Shown: in pieces, positions 51,299 to 60,000 of the stretch
Layout: the number at the start of each line of letters is the position of its first letter
Position numbering within the stretch: position 1 is the first letter of the stretch
Assembly: GCF_002723995.1 (NCBI RefSeq)
Contig: NZ_BEWP01000001.1
Coordinates: 62,001 to 126,000 of the forward strand
Reading direction: 5' to 3'
DNA: 64,000 nt
DNA from: Gluconobacter kondonii
GTDB taxonomy: Bacteria > Pseudomonadota > Alphaproteobacteria > Acetobacterales > Acetobacteraceae
Notes under the pieces: generated by a model
Databases searched by the model: none
What the model was told of the DNA's origin: nothing
What the model saw: the letters and a program-made list of their open reading frames with translations, nothing else
Program-made: the position numbers and the translations under genes

Positions 51299-51934
51299 AT
51301 GACCCGTCTTTCCCTTTCCCGCCGCTTGTTCGTCTCTGCCGCCCCGGCACTCGCTCTTGCGGGATCTGTCGCTGGTACGGCTCACGCCGCCGATGCAACG
51401 TCGAACGACCCCCGCCTCAGCCCGCGCATTATTGGCAATCCGAATGCCAAGGTTCTGGTTCAGGAATGGTTCTCTCTGACCTGCACACATTGTGCACATT
51501 TCGCGACGGAAGAGTTCCCCAAGATCAAGGAGAAGCTGATCGACACGGGGAAAATCCGCTATCAGTTCCATGATTTCTCCGGCGATCGTGTCGGTCTGAC
51601 GGCTGCCATGGTGGCCCGCTCCCTGCCCGAAGAACGCTACGTCCCGTTCATCGAAGCCCTGTTCTCCAGCCAGATGCAGTGGGCTTTCGCGGCCGGTGGC
51701 GATCCGATGCAGCGCCTTCAGCAGATGTCTGCTCTCGCTGGCGTCTCCGCAGCCCAGTTCGATGCCATCAGCAAGGACAATGCCTTCGCCGAAGCCCTGT
51801 TCGATCAGGTCAAGAAGGACGCGGACACCTACAACATTCAAGGCACCCCGTATTTCCGCTTCAACAACACGCATTACGATCAGGACCCGGAAACCTACGA
51901 AAAATTCGCCGATCTCGTCGCCAAGGCGTCCTGA
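51299..51934 (+). CDS. DsbA-family thiol:disulfide oxidoreductase, copy 2
   Basis: A 211-residue paralogue of the preceding gene; the stop codon TGA is followed immediately by this ATG. The signal peptide (SRRLFVSAAPALALAGSVAGTAHA) ends at residue 30 and the active site SLTCTHCAHF has cysteines at 62 and 65, as in copy 1, with IQGTPYFRF as cis-Pro loop. The middle threonine replaces serine between the cysteines, which could alter redox potential. It and copy 1 probably differ in client proteins, or have one oxidase and one isomerase role; the sequence does not decide this. smc follows. Confidence 0.9.
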   Translation: MTRLSLSRRLFVSAAPALALAGSVAGTAHAADATSNDPRLSPRIIGNPNAKVLVQEWFSLTCTHCAHFATEEFPKIKEKLIDTGKIRYQFHDFSGDRVGLTAAMVARSLPEERYVPFIEALFSSQMQWAFAAGGDPMQRLQQMSALAGVSAAQFDAISKDNAFAEALFDQVKKDADTYNIQGTPYFRFNNTHYDQDPETYEKFADLVAKAS

Positions 51935-51968
51935 TCCAATCCTCTAGGACCGGTATTTCCCTAGCCCG

Positions 51969-54900
51969 ATGTCGAGCCGCACCACGACGATCGACCGCCT
52001 GAGCATTGGCGGTTTCAAGAGTTTCGCCGATGAGGTGCGTCTCGATATCCTTCCGGGTCTGACGGGGATCATCGGGCCAAACGGCTGCGGCAAATCCAAT
52101 GTCGTCGAGGGCCTTCGTTGGGCGATGGGCGAAACCTCTGCTCGCGCGCTGCGCGGCGGAGAGCTTGATGATCTGATTTTCGCGGGGACTGGCGCCCGCT
52201 CGGCCCGCAACATAGCACAGGTCACGCTGCATCTCAGCAATGCGGCAGGACTGGCACCTTCGCCGTTTCAGGAGGCGGAGGAGCTGGAAATCAGCCGTCG
52301 GGCCGAACGCGGATCGGGCAGCGAATACCGCATCAACGGCCGCGTCATGCGGGCGCGTGACGTTCAGACCCTGTTCGCCGATCTGGCGTCCGGCGCACGA
52401 AGCTCCGCCATCATCAGCCAGAACCGTGTTGGCCAACTCATCGCCGCCAAGCCCGAGGAACGACGCCTGCTGCTTGAAGAAGCTGCGGGCATCACCGGGC
52501 TGCATGCCCGGCGCCACGACGCCGAACTCAAACTCCGCCAGACCGAAACCAATCTCTCCCGCGCCGAAGATCTGCGTTTGCAACTTGAGGAACGGCTTGC
52601 GAGCCTCGAAGGCCAGACGGTTCAGGCCCGGAAATACCGTGAGCTTTCCGAAAAGATCCGCGAGACGGAAACCGCGCTCCATGCCCTGCTCCATGCCCGC
52701 GCCAATCTGGCTGTGCAACGCAGCCGGGACGATCTGGCCAAGGCGCGCGAGGATCTTAAAAAAGCCGAACGCGCCGCCGAAACCGCGGCCATCGCCGAGT
52801 TCGAAGCCCGCAAGGCCGCCCCACAAGCCCGCGAGGAAACGGACCGTCTGCGCAGTACGCTTGAGCGCCTGAAAGTGCAGTCCGAGACCCTGAGGCAGGA
52901 TCTCGACCGCGCCCGACAGGCCGAATCCGAAACACGCCTGCGCCTCGAACAGGCGGAAGGAGATCTGGCCCGAAGCCATGCCATTCTGACGGCGGACCGG
53001 GCGACACAGGAAACGACTGCCGCAGACTGTGAGGCGCTTGAAGCCGAAATGGATGCGCTCCCGCAACTCCGCTCGGCCTGCAGCGCCGAATGCGAGCGCC
53101 TTGATGCGCTCGAAAAGGAGCAGGCGCTCACGCTGGAAGACGCAACCCGTTTGCGGGACGCCGAAGCCATTCGCAGGGATGCGATGGTGGAAGGACTTGA
53201 GGCCCTGACGCTGCGGCTCGATACGGAAGCCACCGCACTCGACGCAATTCAGGCGGAAATCGCTGCTCTGGACGCGGCCACTCCCGATGATACGACACTG
53301 AACGCGCTGCGTCAGAATGCTGCGTCGATGCAGGAACAGTCCGAAGCCGACAGCCGCAAAGAGCAGGGCTGTATAACAGCCTTGCAGGAGGCACGCCTGA
53401 AAGCAGAACTGGACGGACAGGCGCTGACAGACGGCAAAAATCGTCTTCAGGCGCTGGAAGCCACGGAAGCCGATCTGGACAGACGCCTTCAGACGACACA
53501 GGCCCAGATCACGCAGGACCGGACAACGCGTGAGACTGCCCAGGCCGGGCTCCTCACGGAAGCAGCCCGCACGGATCTTAAAAAAACCCGCGACGTCACG
53601 GCACAGGCCCAGAGCGACGCCCATGCTCTGGAAGCGCAGGCAAGGCAGGAACAGGAACGCTTTGGCACGATCTGGCTGGAAGCCCGTGCGGCAGCCGAGG
53701 AAGGCATGCAGCGTCATAAAACGCTGCTCCGCGCCGTCGAACAGAGCCGCCATGCACGCGATCAGGCGCGCCAGAAAGTGCAGATCGCCGCAACGGCGGA
53801 AGCGACAGCCCGGACCGCTCTCGTCCCCGAACAAACGGTTCAGGACGTCCGCAATACCGTGACGCAGGCTGAAGACCGCCTGACAACCCTTCAGCAATCT
53901 CTTGCGGACGCGGACGCCACCCTCACGACCGCCCGCGAACGGGAGGGACAGGCTCGGCAGGCACTTTCCGCACTGGAAACGCTGATCCTGCGCACACAGG
54001 GCGAGTGTGAAGGGCTGGAGCAGAGCCTCAATGCCGTGGCCGCACAGCCCGACCCGCTCGAAGATGTGCTGGACCTTCCCGCAGACATGGCGCGGGCCGT
54101 CGCAGCAGTTCTGGCGGACGGGCTGGATGCCTCCCTCGCTGCTGACAATGTTTCAGCCGATCGACGCTGGCGCTCTCTGGAACGGCTTACCCCTGCAAAG
54201 CTACGGGACTGCGCTCGGCTTTCGATATTGGTTCAGGCACCTGCAGCGCTGCAACGCTGTCTGGACGCCGCTTTCCTGCTGGACGACGAGTCCGCAGGGC
54301 CTGATCTGCAAAAAACTCTCCAGCCGGGACAGGTTCTGGTCTGCCGCAGCGGGGCGCTCTGGCGCTGGGATGGCTTCACACGCTCGGCCGATGCCCCGGA
54401 TTCCGGTGCGGCACGACTGGAGCAGCGTCGCCGTCTGACGGACGCCCGCGCGCTTCTTCAGTCCCATCTTGCCTCACAGCCCGCACTGGAAGAAAGTTGT
54501 GCCGCAGCCTTGCAGGCCCGCGAGCAGGCCGAAGCAGTCCTGATCACTCTGCGGCAGGAACGCGCGGCACTCGAACCCCAACTCGCCGAAGCCCGAACCG
54601 TCTCGTCACGGATTGAGCAAAAAGCGGCCCTTGCTCTCACGCATTGGGAGCAGGCCAGCGAACGTCTGAAAGACGCGGAAAGCGCGATGACAGCCGCGCA
54701 GACCAGCGTCGCACAGGCAGAAGCCGAACTGACCGCCCATCCCGATCCCGAGAACCTTCAGGCGCAGGCCCGAAACAGCACAAAGGATGCCGAAGCCGCC
54801 CGCGAAACGCTTAGGGAGGCGGGAACGAGGCTTCAGGACGCCCGGAATGCCGCCGATACCGCCGCCCGGACTCTGGATCAGGCTCTTCTGCGCCACGACA

Positions 54901-56504
54901 CCACGCTGGCGCGTCTGCGGGATCTGGATGAAGCCGTAGCGCGGCTGGAAGCGGAACAGGCCCGTCTTGCAGAACAGCGCACTGTCCTCCAGCAACAGGA
55001 AAACCGTCCCGATATTTCCGCTCTGAGTGCCGCCGCCGAGACCTCGCAGCAGGCTTTCGATGTGGCACGGTCTGCGGCGGATACAGCGACACAAGCCGCG
55101 CGAAAGAGCTGTGAAGAAGCCCAGCGTCTGACCCGCGAACTCCAGATTTTGGACCAGACTGCCGCAACGGCCCTCGCCCGCCGCTCCGCATTGCAACCGC
55201 GCCAGACGGAGCTTCAGGCCCTCGTCAGCCGTCTGCGGGACGAACATACGAAGCGCATGGCCGAACTGGCGGAGCGTCCCGAGCCCACTCTGCTGGAACA
55301 GACGGTTCTGGACGCCACGGCCCCGCTCCATGAAACCCGGCATCTTCTGGAAGCTGCCCGAGCCGAAAGCGCGCGTCTTTCCCTTGAGGACGTTCGCCTG
55401 ACCGGCGCGCTGACTGCGGTTCGTGCCAGACTTGAGGTGCTGGGCAGCCAGATCGCGGCCGGAGACGCAAGCCTTACGCATCTGCGGGAGCGACGGGACA
55501 AACTGTACACCAGCTTCCAGACAGTCAGCGCAGTTCCTGCCGAACTGGAGCGCAAACTCGCCGGACACGACCAGACCCTGGCGGACGCCCAGAGCGCTTA
55601 CGATGTGGCGCGGGCCGCTGATGAAGCCGCTGGAGCAGCCGGGCTTGAAGCACAGGAACAGCGCCGCAACGCCGATCTGGCACTAGCCGCGGGGCGCGAG
55701 GCGATCGCACGCCTGACCGAGCGCGCGGAACAGGCTGTTGCCGCCCGAGAGCGCCTTCTGGCCGATAGCGAACCGCCAGAAGGGGGCGCGCAGGGTGCGG
55801 CCTATCCGTCCGACCTGTCCGAACAGGCCGAGACCGCGACCCGCCGGCGCCTTTCCCGCCTTACCCGCGAGCGTGAAGACCTTGGCGCGGTCAATCTGCG
55901 GGCCGAAGCCGAATTCGAGGAAGCTCGCGAAACGGCGGAAACCATCGCCCGCGAGCATGCTGAGCTGACGGCTGCCATCAACAGGCTGCGTGGCGGGATT
56001 GGCACAATCAACCGCGAAGGACGTGAGCGCCTTCTGGCCGTCTTTTCGGAAGTGGACCGGCATTTCCAGTCCCTCTTCGCCCGGATGTTCGGCGGCGGAC
56101 GCGCTCATCTGGGTATGGTCGGAAGCGATGATCCACTGGAAGCGGGGCTGGAAATTTTCGCGCAGCCTCCCGGCAAGAAGCTCTCCACGCTGTCTCTGCT
56201 GTCGGGTGGCGAACAGGCCCTGACCGCACTGTCTCTGATCTTTGCGACCTTCCGATGCAATCCTGCCCCGATCTGCGTGCTGGATGAAGTCGATGCGCCG
56301 CTTGATGATGCCAATGTCGAGCGGTTCTGCTCGCTTTTGTCCGATATGACGAAGGAAGCCGGAACGCGCTTTCTGGTCGTGACGCACCATCAACTGACGA
56401 TGGCGCATATGGATCGTCTTTATGGTGTCACGATGCAGGAGCGTGGTGTAAGCCGGGTTCTGTCAGTCGATCTGGGGCGCGCAGCTGCGTTGATGGACGG
56501 CTAA
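51969..56504 (+). CDS. smc: Chromosome partition protein SMC, extra long
   Basis: A 1511-residue SMC ATPase, some 300 residues more than most bacterial forms. The head has Walker A GPNGCGKSNVVEG near residue 33 and, at the end, the signature LSLLSGGEQALTALSLIFA and Walker B ICVLDEVDAPLDDAN. The hinge lies about residues 695-820 (LEDVLDLPADMARAVAAV, PGQVLVCRSGALWRWDGF). Two coiled-coil arms of roughly 520 residues each, very rich in Ala, Glu, Arg and Gln, fill the rest. It organises and separates the chromosome with ScpAB, not encoded here. No strong ribosome binding site before ATG 51969. It follows the DsbA pair after 34 bases. Confidence 0.95.
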   Translation: MSSRTTTIDRLSIGGFKSFADEVRLDILPGLTGIIGPNGCGKSNVVEGLRWAMGETSARALRGGELDDLIFAGTGARSARNIAQVTLHLSNAAGLAPSPFQEAEELEISRRAERGSGSEYRINGRVMRARDVQTLFADLASGARSSAIISQNRVGQLIAAKPEERRLLLEEAAGITGLHARRHDAELKLRQTETNLSRAEDLRLQLEERLASLEGQTVQARKYRELSEKIRETETALHALLHARANLAVQRSRDDLAKAREDLKKAERAAETAAIAEFEARKAAPQAREETDRLRSTLERLKVQSETLRQDLDRARQAESETRLRLEQAEGDLARSHAILTADRATQETTAADCEALEAEMDALPQLRSACSAECERLDALEKEQALTLEDATRLRDAEAIRRDAMVEGLEALTLRLDTEATALDAIQAEIAALDAATPDDTTLNALRQNAASMQEQSEADSRKEQGCITALQEARLKAELDGQALTDGKNRLQALEATEADLDRRLQTTQAQITQDRTTRETAQAGLLTEAARTDLKKTRDVTAQAQSDAHALEAQARQEQERFGTIWLEARAAAEEGMQRHKTLLRAVEQSRHARDQARQKVQIAATAEATARTALVPEQTVQDVRNTVTQAEDRLTTLQQSLADADATLTTAREREGQARQALSALETLILRTQGECEGLEQSLNAVAAQPDPLEDVLDLPADMARAVAAVLADGLDASLAADNVSADRRWRSLERLTPAKLRDCARLSILVQAPAALQRCLDAAFLLDDESAGPDLQKTLQPGQVLVCRSGALWRWDGFTRSADAPDSGAARLEQRRRLTDARALLQSHLASQPALEESCAAALQAREQAEAVLITLRQERAALEPQLAEARTVSSRIEQKAALALTHWEQASERLKDAESAMTAAQTSVAQAEAELTAHPDPENLQAQARNSTKDAEAARETLREAGTRLQDARNAADTAARTLDQALLRHDTTLARLRDLDEAVARLEAEQARLAEQRTVLQQQENRPDISALSAAAETSQQAFDVARSAADTATQAARKSCEEAQRLTRELQILDQTAATALARRSALQPRQTELQALVSRLRDEHTKRMAELAERPEPTLLEQTVLDATAPLHETRHLLEAARAESARLSLEDVRLTGALTAVRARLEVLGSQIAAGDASLTHLRERRDKLYTSFQTVSAVPAELERKLAGHDQTLADAQSAYDVARAADEAAGAAGLEAQEQRRNADLALAAGREAIARLTERAEQAVAARERLLADSEPPEGGAQGAAYPSDLSEQAETATRRRLSRLTREREDLGAVNLRAEAEFEEARETAETIAREHAELTAAINRLRGGIGTINREGRERLLAVFSEVDRHFQSLFARMFGGGRAHLGMVGSDDPLEAGLEIFAQPPGKKLSTLSLLSGGEQALTALSLIFATFRCNPAPICVLDEVDAPLDDANVERFCSLLSDMTKEAGTRFLVVTHHQLTMAHMDRLYGVTMQERGVSRVLSVDLGRAAALMDG

Positions 56505-56536
56505 GGTCAATTTTCTCAAACAGATAAATTGACCTT
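56503..56536. repeat. Perfect inverted repeat overlapping the smc stop codon
   Basis: AAGGTCAATTT (56503-56513) and AAATTGACCTT (56526-56536) pair perfectly over eleven bases with a twelve-base loop; the last base of the smc stop TAA is inside the first arm. It lacks a T tract and is AT-rich, so it is not a typical terminator. It may be a dyad operator for the following genes or an mRNA 3'-end structure. Confidence 0.5.
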
Positions 56537-56616
56537 GGACCGTTCTGGCCCTTTGATAGAAGGAAAATCAGAAAGCACGCGCCATCTTCGTTGATCCTCC
56601 CCTTCCCGACCCCGTC

Positions 56617-57303
56617 ATGACGCGAATCCGTGAACACGGCATTCGCGTGGTGGGGGACGTGCATGGCGATCTGAATGCTTTCCGGCATGCGACGGCGACG
56701 GAACGCTTCGTTATCCAGCTCGGAGACCTCGTCGATCACGGACCTGACAGCGCGGGCGTGATGGAGCTGATGCTCGACCTTCTGGAGCAGCAGCGCGGGC
56801 TTTTCATTCTCGGCAATCATGACCGCAAACTCGGCCGCGCCCTTGAAGGCCGCCGCCTGAGACGTGATCCGCCGCTTGAGGAAACGCTGCGTCAGATCTC
56901 GCTGCCGGAATATGACGGCCTCCCCGAACGCATCTACAGGGCAATCGATCAGGCCCCGACATGGCTGCGGATCGGGCGCTCGCTGTTCGTCCATGGAGGG
57001 TTTCATACCGCCATGCTGTCCCACTCCCCCGTGCCGGGTCTGGGCGAGATGTCCGCGCCCTTGTCCCGCGCCCTTTTTGGAGAAACCACCGGCCGCATGC
57101 AGCCGGATGGCTATCCCGAACGCCGCCTGACCTGGATCAACCGTATCCCCGAAGGGATGACGGTGTATGTCGGCCATGACCGCCGCTCGACCGACGGACG
57201 CCCCTGGCGCCGGACGGGACGTCTGGGGGGCACGGCCGTCTTTACCGATCTTGGCGCCGGAAAAGGCGGCCATCTTGCATGGATTGATCTGAATGAGCCC
57301 TGA
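56617..57303 (+). CDS. Metallophosphoesterase
   Basis: A 228-residue calcineurin-like phosphoesterase. The metal motifs are VVGDVHGDLNAF (DxH), LGDLVDHGPDS (GDxxD), ILGNHDRKLGRAL (GNHD), LFVHGGFH and VYVGHDRRS (GHxx). The compact PPP-like organisation resembles PrpE/ApaH enzymes that act on Ap4A or phosphoproteins, but the substrate is open. No good ribosome binding site. Its last 11 bases overlap the chorismate mutase start, so it is coupled to that gene and to sixA, a group of three small enzymes downstream of smc. Confidence 0.85.
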   Translation: MTRIREHGIRVVGDVHGDLNAFRHATATERFVIQLGDLVDHGPDSAGVMELMLDLLEQQRGLFILGNHDRKLGRALEGRRLRRDPPLEETLRQISLPEYDGLPERIYRAIDQAPTWLRIGRSLFVHGGFHTAMLSHSPVPGLGEMSAPLSRALFGETTGRMQPDGYPERRLTWINRIPEGMTVYVGHDRRSTDGRPWRRTGRLGGTAVFTDLGAGKGGHLAWIDLNEP

Positions 57304-57637
57304 GCCTGTGTCTTCCCCCTCCCGCACTCCCGATCCTGCTCTGGCCGAACTCGAACGCCTGCGCGGCAGCATCGACAATATTGATGCCGCCCTAATCCAC
57401 ATGCTTGCGGAACGGTTCCGCTGTACGCAGGAAGTCGGACAGCTCAAGGCCCGCGCCCATCTACCGCCTGCGGACCCATCCCGCGAAACACGGCAGATCG
57501 AACGCCTGCGCCAGCTCGCCCGTGATGCGCATCTCGATCCGGATTTCGCCGAAAAGTTTCTGGCCTTCGTCATTCACGAAGTCATCCGCCATCACGAAGC
57601 CATCGCCGCCAATGCACGCAAGGCTTCGGAAGCCTGA
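57293..57637 (+). CDS. Chorismate mutase (AroQ class)
   Basis: A 114-residue all-helical chorismate mutase. The pattern LRGSIDNIDAALIHMLAERF, followed by VGQLKARAHLPPADPSRETRQIERL, carries the arginine, lysine and second arginine-glutamate positions of AroQ active sites, and FLAFVIHEVIRHHE is helix three. It makes prephenate for Phe and Tyr. It is free-standing (not fused to prephenate dehydratase). The ATG overlaps the phosphoesterase by 11 bases; the stop shares a base with the sixA start (TGATG). Confidence 0.93.
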   Translation: MSPEPVSSPSRTPDPALAELERLRGSIDNIDAALIHMLAERFRCTQEVGQLKARAHLPPADPSRETRQIERLRQLARDAHLDPDFAEKFLAFVIHEVIRHHEAIAANARKASEA

Positions 57638-58152
57638 TGCCCCTGCACCGCCTCCTGCTGCTGCGCCATGCGGAGGCCGTCCCGCATGTCCTGACGGAAG
57701 ACGGCGACCGCAGTCGCGCGCTGACGTCCAGAGGGCGCGAACAGGCCGCGAGCATTGGCAAACAACTTGCCGCACTCGATCTGCACGGCCCGACGCAGCT
57801 TCTGTGCAGTCCCGCTATCCGTACCCGACAAACGGCTCAGGGCGTGTTGGACGCGCTGGATCAGGCGGCTTCAGTCTCAATCGAAGACAGCCTCTATTCC
57901 GCAACTCCGGACACCCTCTACGGTCTCGTGCATGCCACATCCGAGACTATACGAACGCTTCTGATCGTCGGACATAATCCGACCATCGGTGAGTTCGCCT
58001 GCGACCTCCTCGGTCCGGCCCTTCAGAATATGCGTTTCTCGGCTCTCTCCCGGGGCTATCCGCTTGCGGGGCTGACGATTCTCGACGTTCCGGGAGACTG
58101 GCTGGATGTCCGTCCGTCGACCATTCAGCCGGCCACACTTCTTTTGCCCTGA
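57637..58152 (+). CDS. SixA-like histidine phosphatase
   Basis: A 171-residue phosphoglycerate-mutase-fold phosphatase. The active-site LLRHAEA motif has R10 and H11. LTSRGREQAASIGKQL, LCSPAIRTRQTAQG and LLIVGHNPTIGEFA with the second histidine complete the pattern. SixA-type enzymes dephosphorylate histidine phosphotransfer domains or nitrogen PTS proteins; others hydrolyse small phosphates. It is the third gene of a coupled group with the phosphoesterase and chorismate mutase. The target cannot be fixed from sequence. Confidence 0.88.
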   Translation: MPLHRLLLLRHAEAVPHVLTEDGDRSRALTSRGREQAASIGKQLAALDLHGPTQLLCSPAIRTRQTAQGVLDALDQAASVSIEDSLYSATPDTLYGLVHATSETIRTLLIVGHNPTIGEFACDLLGPALQNMRFSALSRGYPLAGLTILDVPGDWLDVRPSTIQPATLLLP

Positions 58153-58244
58153 AAGCTCTGTTCAGAGACGCTCTCTGGACACAAAAAACCTTTCAGAGAT
58201 AAAACGGAATAACATTCTTACATTTCAGGCGGGTTATCTTCTGC

Positions 58245-59540
58245 ATGTCCGAAAATCGTTCCGCGACCCTTTGCCTCGATGGCCTCAGCCGCCAGTTTCC
58301 GCTGCTGGAAGGAACGATCGGCCCGGACGTCATGGACATGCGCGCCCTGTCCCAGAAAACGGGCGTGTTTTCCTTCGACCCCGGACTGGGCAGCACTGCC
58401 ACCTGCACCAGCGCCATCAGTTACATTGACGGCGACAAAGGCGTCTTATTGCATCGCGGCTATCCGATCGAGGATCTGGCCCTGAATGCGAGCTTCATGG
58501 AAACGGCCTATCTGCTGCTTTACGGCGAACTGCCGACGGCCGCGCAGTATCAGGCTTTCAGTAAGGACATGAACACCCACCGGCTGCTGAACGAGCAGAT
58601 CCGGAACTTCTTCAACGGCTTCCGCCGCGACGCGCATCCTATGGCGATCCTGTGTGGGACCGTAGGCGCTCTGTCCGCATTCCATCACGACGGGCTCGAC
58701 ATTTCCCAGCCCGAGGCGCGGGATCTTTCCGCCCGGCGTCTGATCGCCAAAGTTCCAACCATCGCGGCCTGGGCCTATAAATACTCCATCGGCGAACCAT
58801 TCATCTATCCCGATGAGGAGATGTCCTTCTCAGAGAACTTCCTGCACATGCTGTTTGCCCGTCCCGGCAACCATTACCGCGTCAATCCGGTTCTGGCGCG
58901 TGCAATGGATCGCATTCTGCTGCTGCACGCCGATCATGAACAGAACGCTTCCACGACCACTGTGCGGCTTGTCGGTTCCACCGGAGCGAACCCCTATGCC
59001 TGCATCGCGGCAGGCATTGCAGCCCTCTGGGGACCTGCGCACGGAGGGGCCAATGAGGCAGCTCTGGGCATGCTGGAATCCATCGGCAGTCGTGACGGCA
59101 TCCCGGCCTTCCTCAATGAAGTCAAAAACCGCAATTCCGGCGTGCGCCTGATGGGCTTTGGCCATCGCGTCTATAAGAATTTCGACCCACGCGCGAAAAT
59201 CCTTCAGGCGACCTGCCATGAAGTCATTGAAGAGCTAGGCCTCAAGCGCGATCCGCTTCTGGATCTGGCGATGGAGCTGGAGCGTGTGGCGACCGAAGAC
59301 GATTATTTCGTCAGCCGTCGTCTCTATCCAAATGTGGATTTCTATTCCGGACTGATTCTCAAGGCTCTGGGCATTCCCAAGAGCATGTTCACCGTTCTGT
59401 TCGCTGTCGCGCGGACGGTCGGCTGGGTCAGTCAGTGGAAGGAAATGATCGAGGAACCGTCCGTCCGCATCAGCCGCCCTCGACAACTCTATATCGGTGC
59501 GGCGGAGCGGAGTTTCGTCCCGATGAGTGAGAGGAGCTGA
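58245..59540 (+). CDS. gltA: Citrate synthase (type II, AarA-like)
   Basis: A 431-residue hexameric-type citrate synthase. Active residues are visible: [21 protein letters not shown] near 62-82, the catalytic histidine in [12 protein letters not shown], and [13 protein letters not shown] with the second catalytic histidine and the conserved aspartate. It condenses acetyl-CoA with oxaloacetate. In acetic acid bacteria this enzyme was found as an acetic acid resistance gene (aarA). The upstream 92-base gap is AT-rich and could hold the promoter. A hairpin covers the 3' end. Confidence 0.96.
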   Translation: MSENRSATLCLDGLSRQFPLLEGTIGPDVMDMRALSQKTGVFSFDPGLGSTATCTSAISYIDGDKGVLLHRGYPIEDLALNASFMETAYLLLYGELPTAAQYQAFSKDMNTHRLLNEQIRNFFNGFRRDAHPMAILCGTVGALSAFHHDGLDISQPEARDLSARRLIAKVPTIAAWAYKYSIGEPFIYPDEEMSFSENFLHMLFARPGNHYRVNPVLARAMDRILLLHADHEQNASTTTVRLVGSTGANPYACIAAGIAALWGPAHGGANEAALGMLESIGSRDGIPAFLNEVKNRNSGVRLMGFGHRVYKNFDPRAKILQATCHEVIEELGLKRDPLLDLAMELERVATEDDYFVSRRLYPNVDFYSGLILKALGIPKSMFTVLFAVARTVGWVSQWKEMIEEPSVRISRPRQLYIGAAERSFVPMSERS

Positions 59541-59550
59541 AGCTCCTCTC
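59529..59550. terminator. GC-rich hairpin over the gltA stop codon
   Basis: GAGAGGAGC (59529-59537) pairs perfectly with GCTCCTCTC (59542-59550) around a TGAA loop that contains the gltA stop. Neither strand has a T run after it. It lies between two convergent genes and could protect or end the messages. Confidence 0.45.
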
Positions 59551-59556
59551 CAAAAT

Positions 59557-59793
59557 TCAGCAATCGCAGCCCGGCGTCTGGCCTCTGGCCTGACGGACGA
59601 CGTGATGATCGATCCATTCCGCGACAAGGCGGCGGGCTTCCTTGACGGAAGATTCGGGGTGATGGATGCGGTACAGCGTCGTGCATGCGGCGAAGGCCTG
59701 CATGTCCGGCTGACCGACCTCCCGCAGTTCCTGATAGGCCGTCACAACAGCGCGTTCGCATTTCCGGCCGATCCGGCTGGTCTCTATGCTCAC
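59557..59793 (-). CDS. Small conserved-looking hypothetical protein
   Basis: A 78-residue protein I do not recognise. It starts at a GTG (59793) with CAGGAT six bases upstream and reads MSIETSRIGRKCERAVV, a helix-rich sequence with HHPESSVKEARRLVAEWIDHHVV near the C-terminus and the end PGCDC. Histidine- and cysteine-rich patches may bind metal. A longer frame to 59862 is unlikely. The gene is convergent with gltA and divergent from pyrE. Support is the ribosome binding site, a helical pattern and its good codon use; a chance frame is possible. Confidence 0.55.
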   Translation of the reverse strand: MSIETSRIGRKCERAVVTAYQELREVGQPDMQAFAACTTLYRIHHPESSVKEARRLVAEWIDHHVVRQARGQTPGCDC

Positions 59794-59877
59794 TTCTGAT
59801 CCTGCCGTAAATGAGAATGAATATCGATATCTCTCCCTAGAACTCCCGAGCCTCCCATGCAAGCAGGAAGATCGGAA

Positions 59878-59965
59878 CTGCCTGTGACACTGACAGGCAG
59901 CGGATAAAATTCACACAGTCTCAAGCCGGGCGATATTGCCCCTACCCTTCCCGGCGACAGCCCGG
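59878..59965 (+). promoter_or_regulatory. Structured leader of pyrE
   Basis: CTGCCTGT (59878-59885) pairs with ACAGGCAG (59893-59900). Further on, GCCGGGC (59925-59931) can pair either with CCCGGC (59950-59955) or with GCCCGG (59960-59965), two mutually exclusive stems, 36 bases before the pyrE start. This is the layout of an attenuator or switch, but no T-run terminator is seen and no ligand can be named. Confidence 0.4.
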
Positions 59966-60000
59966 TAAACCACGAGAAAACGACGTCAGCGGAGACAAGC

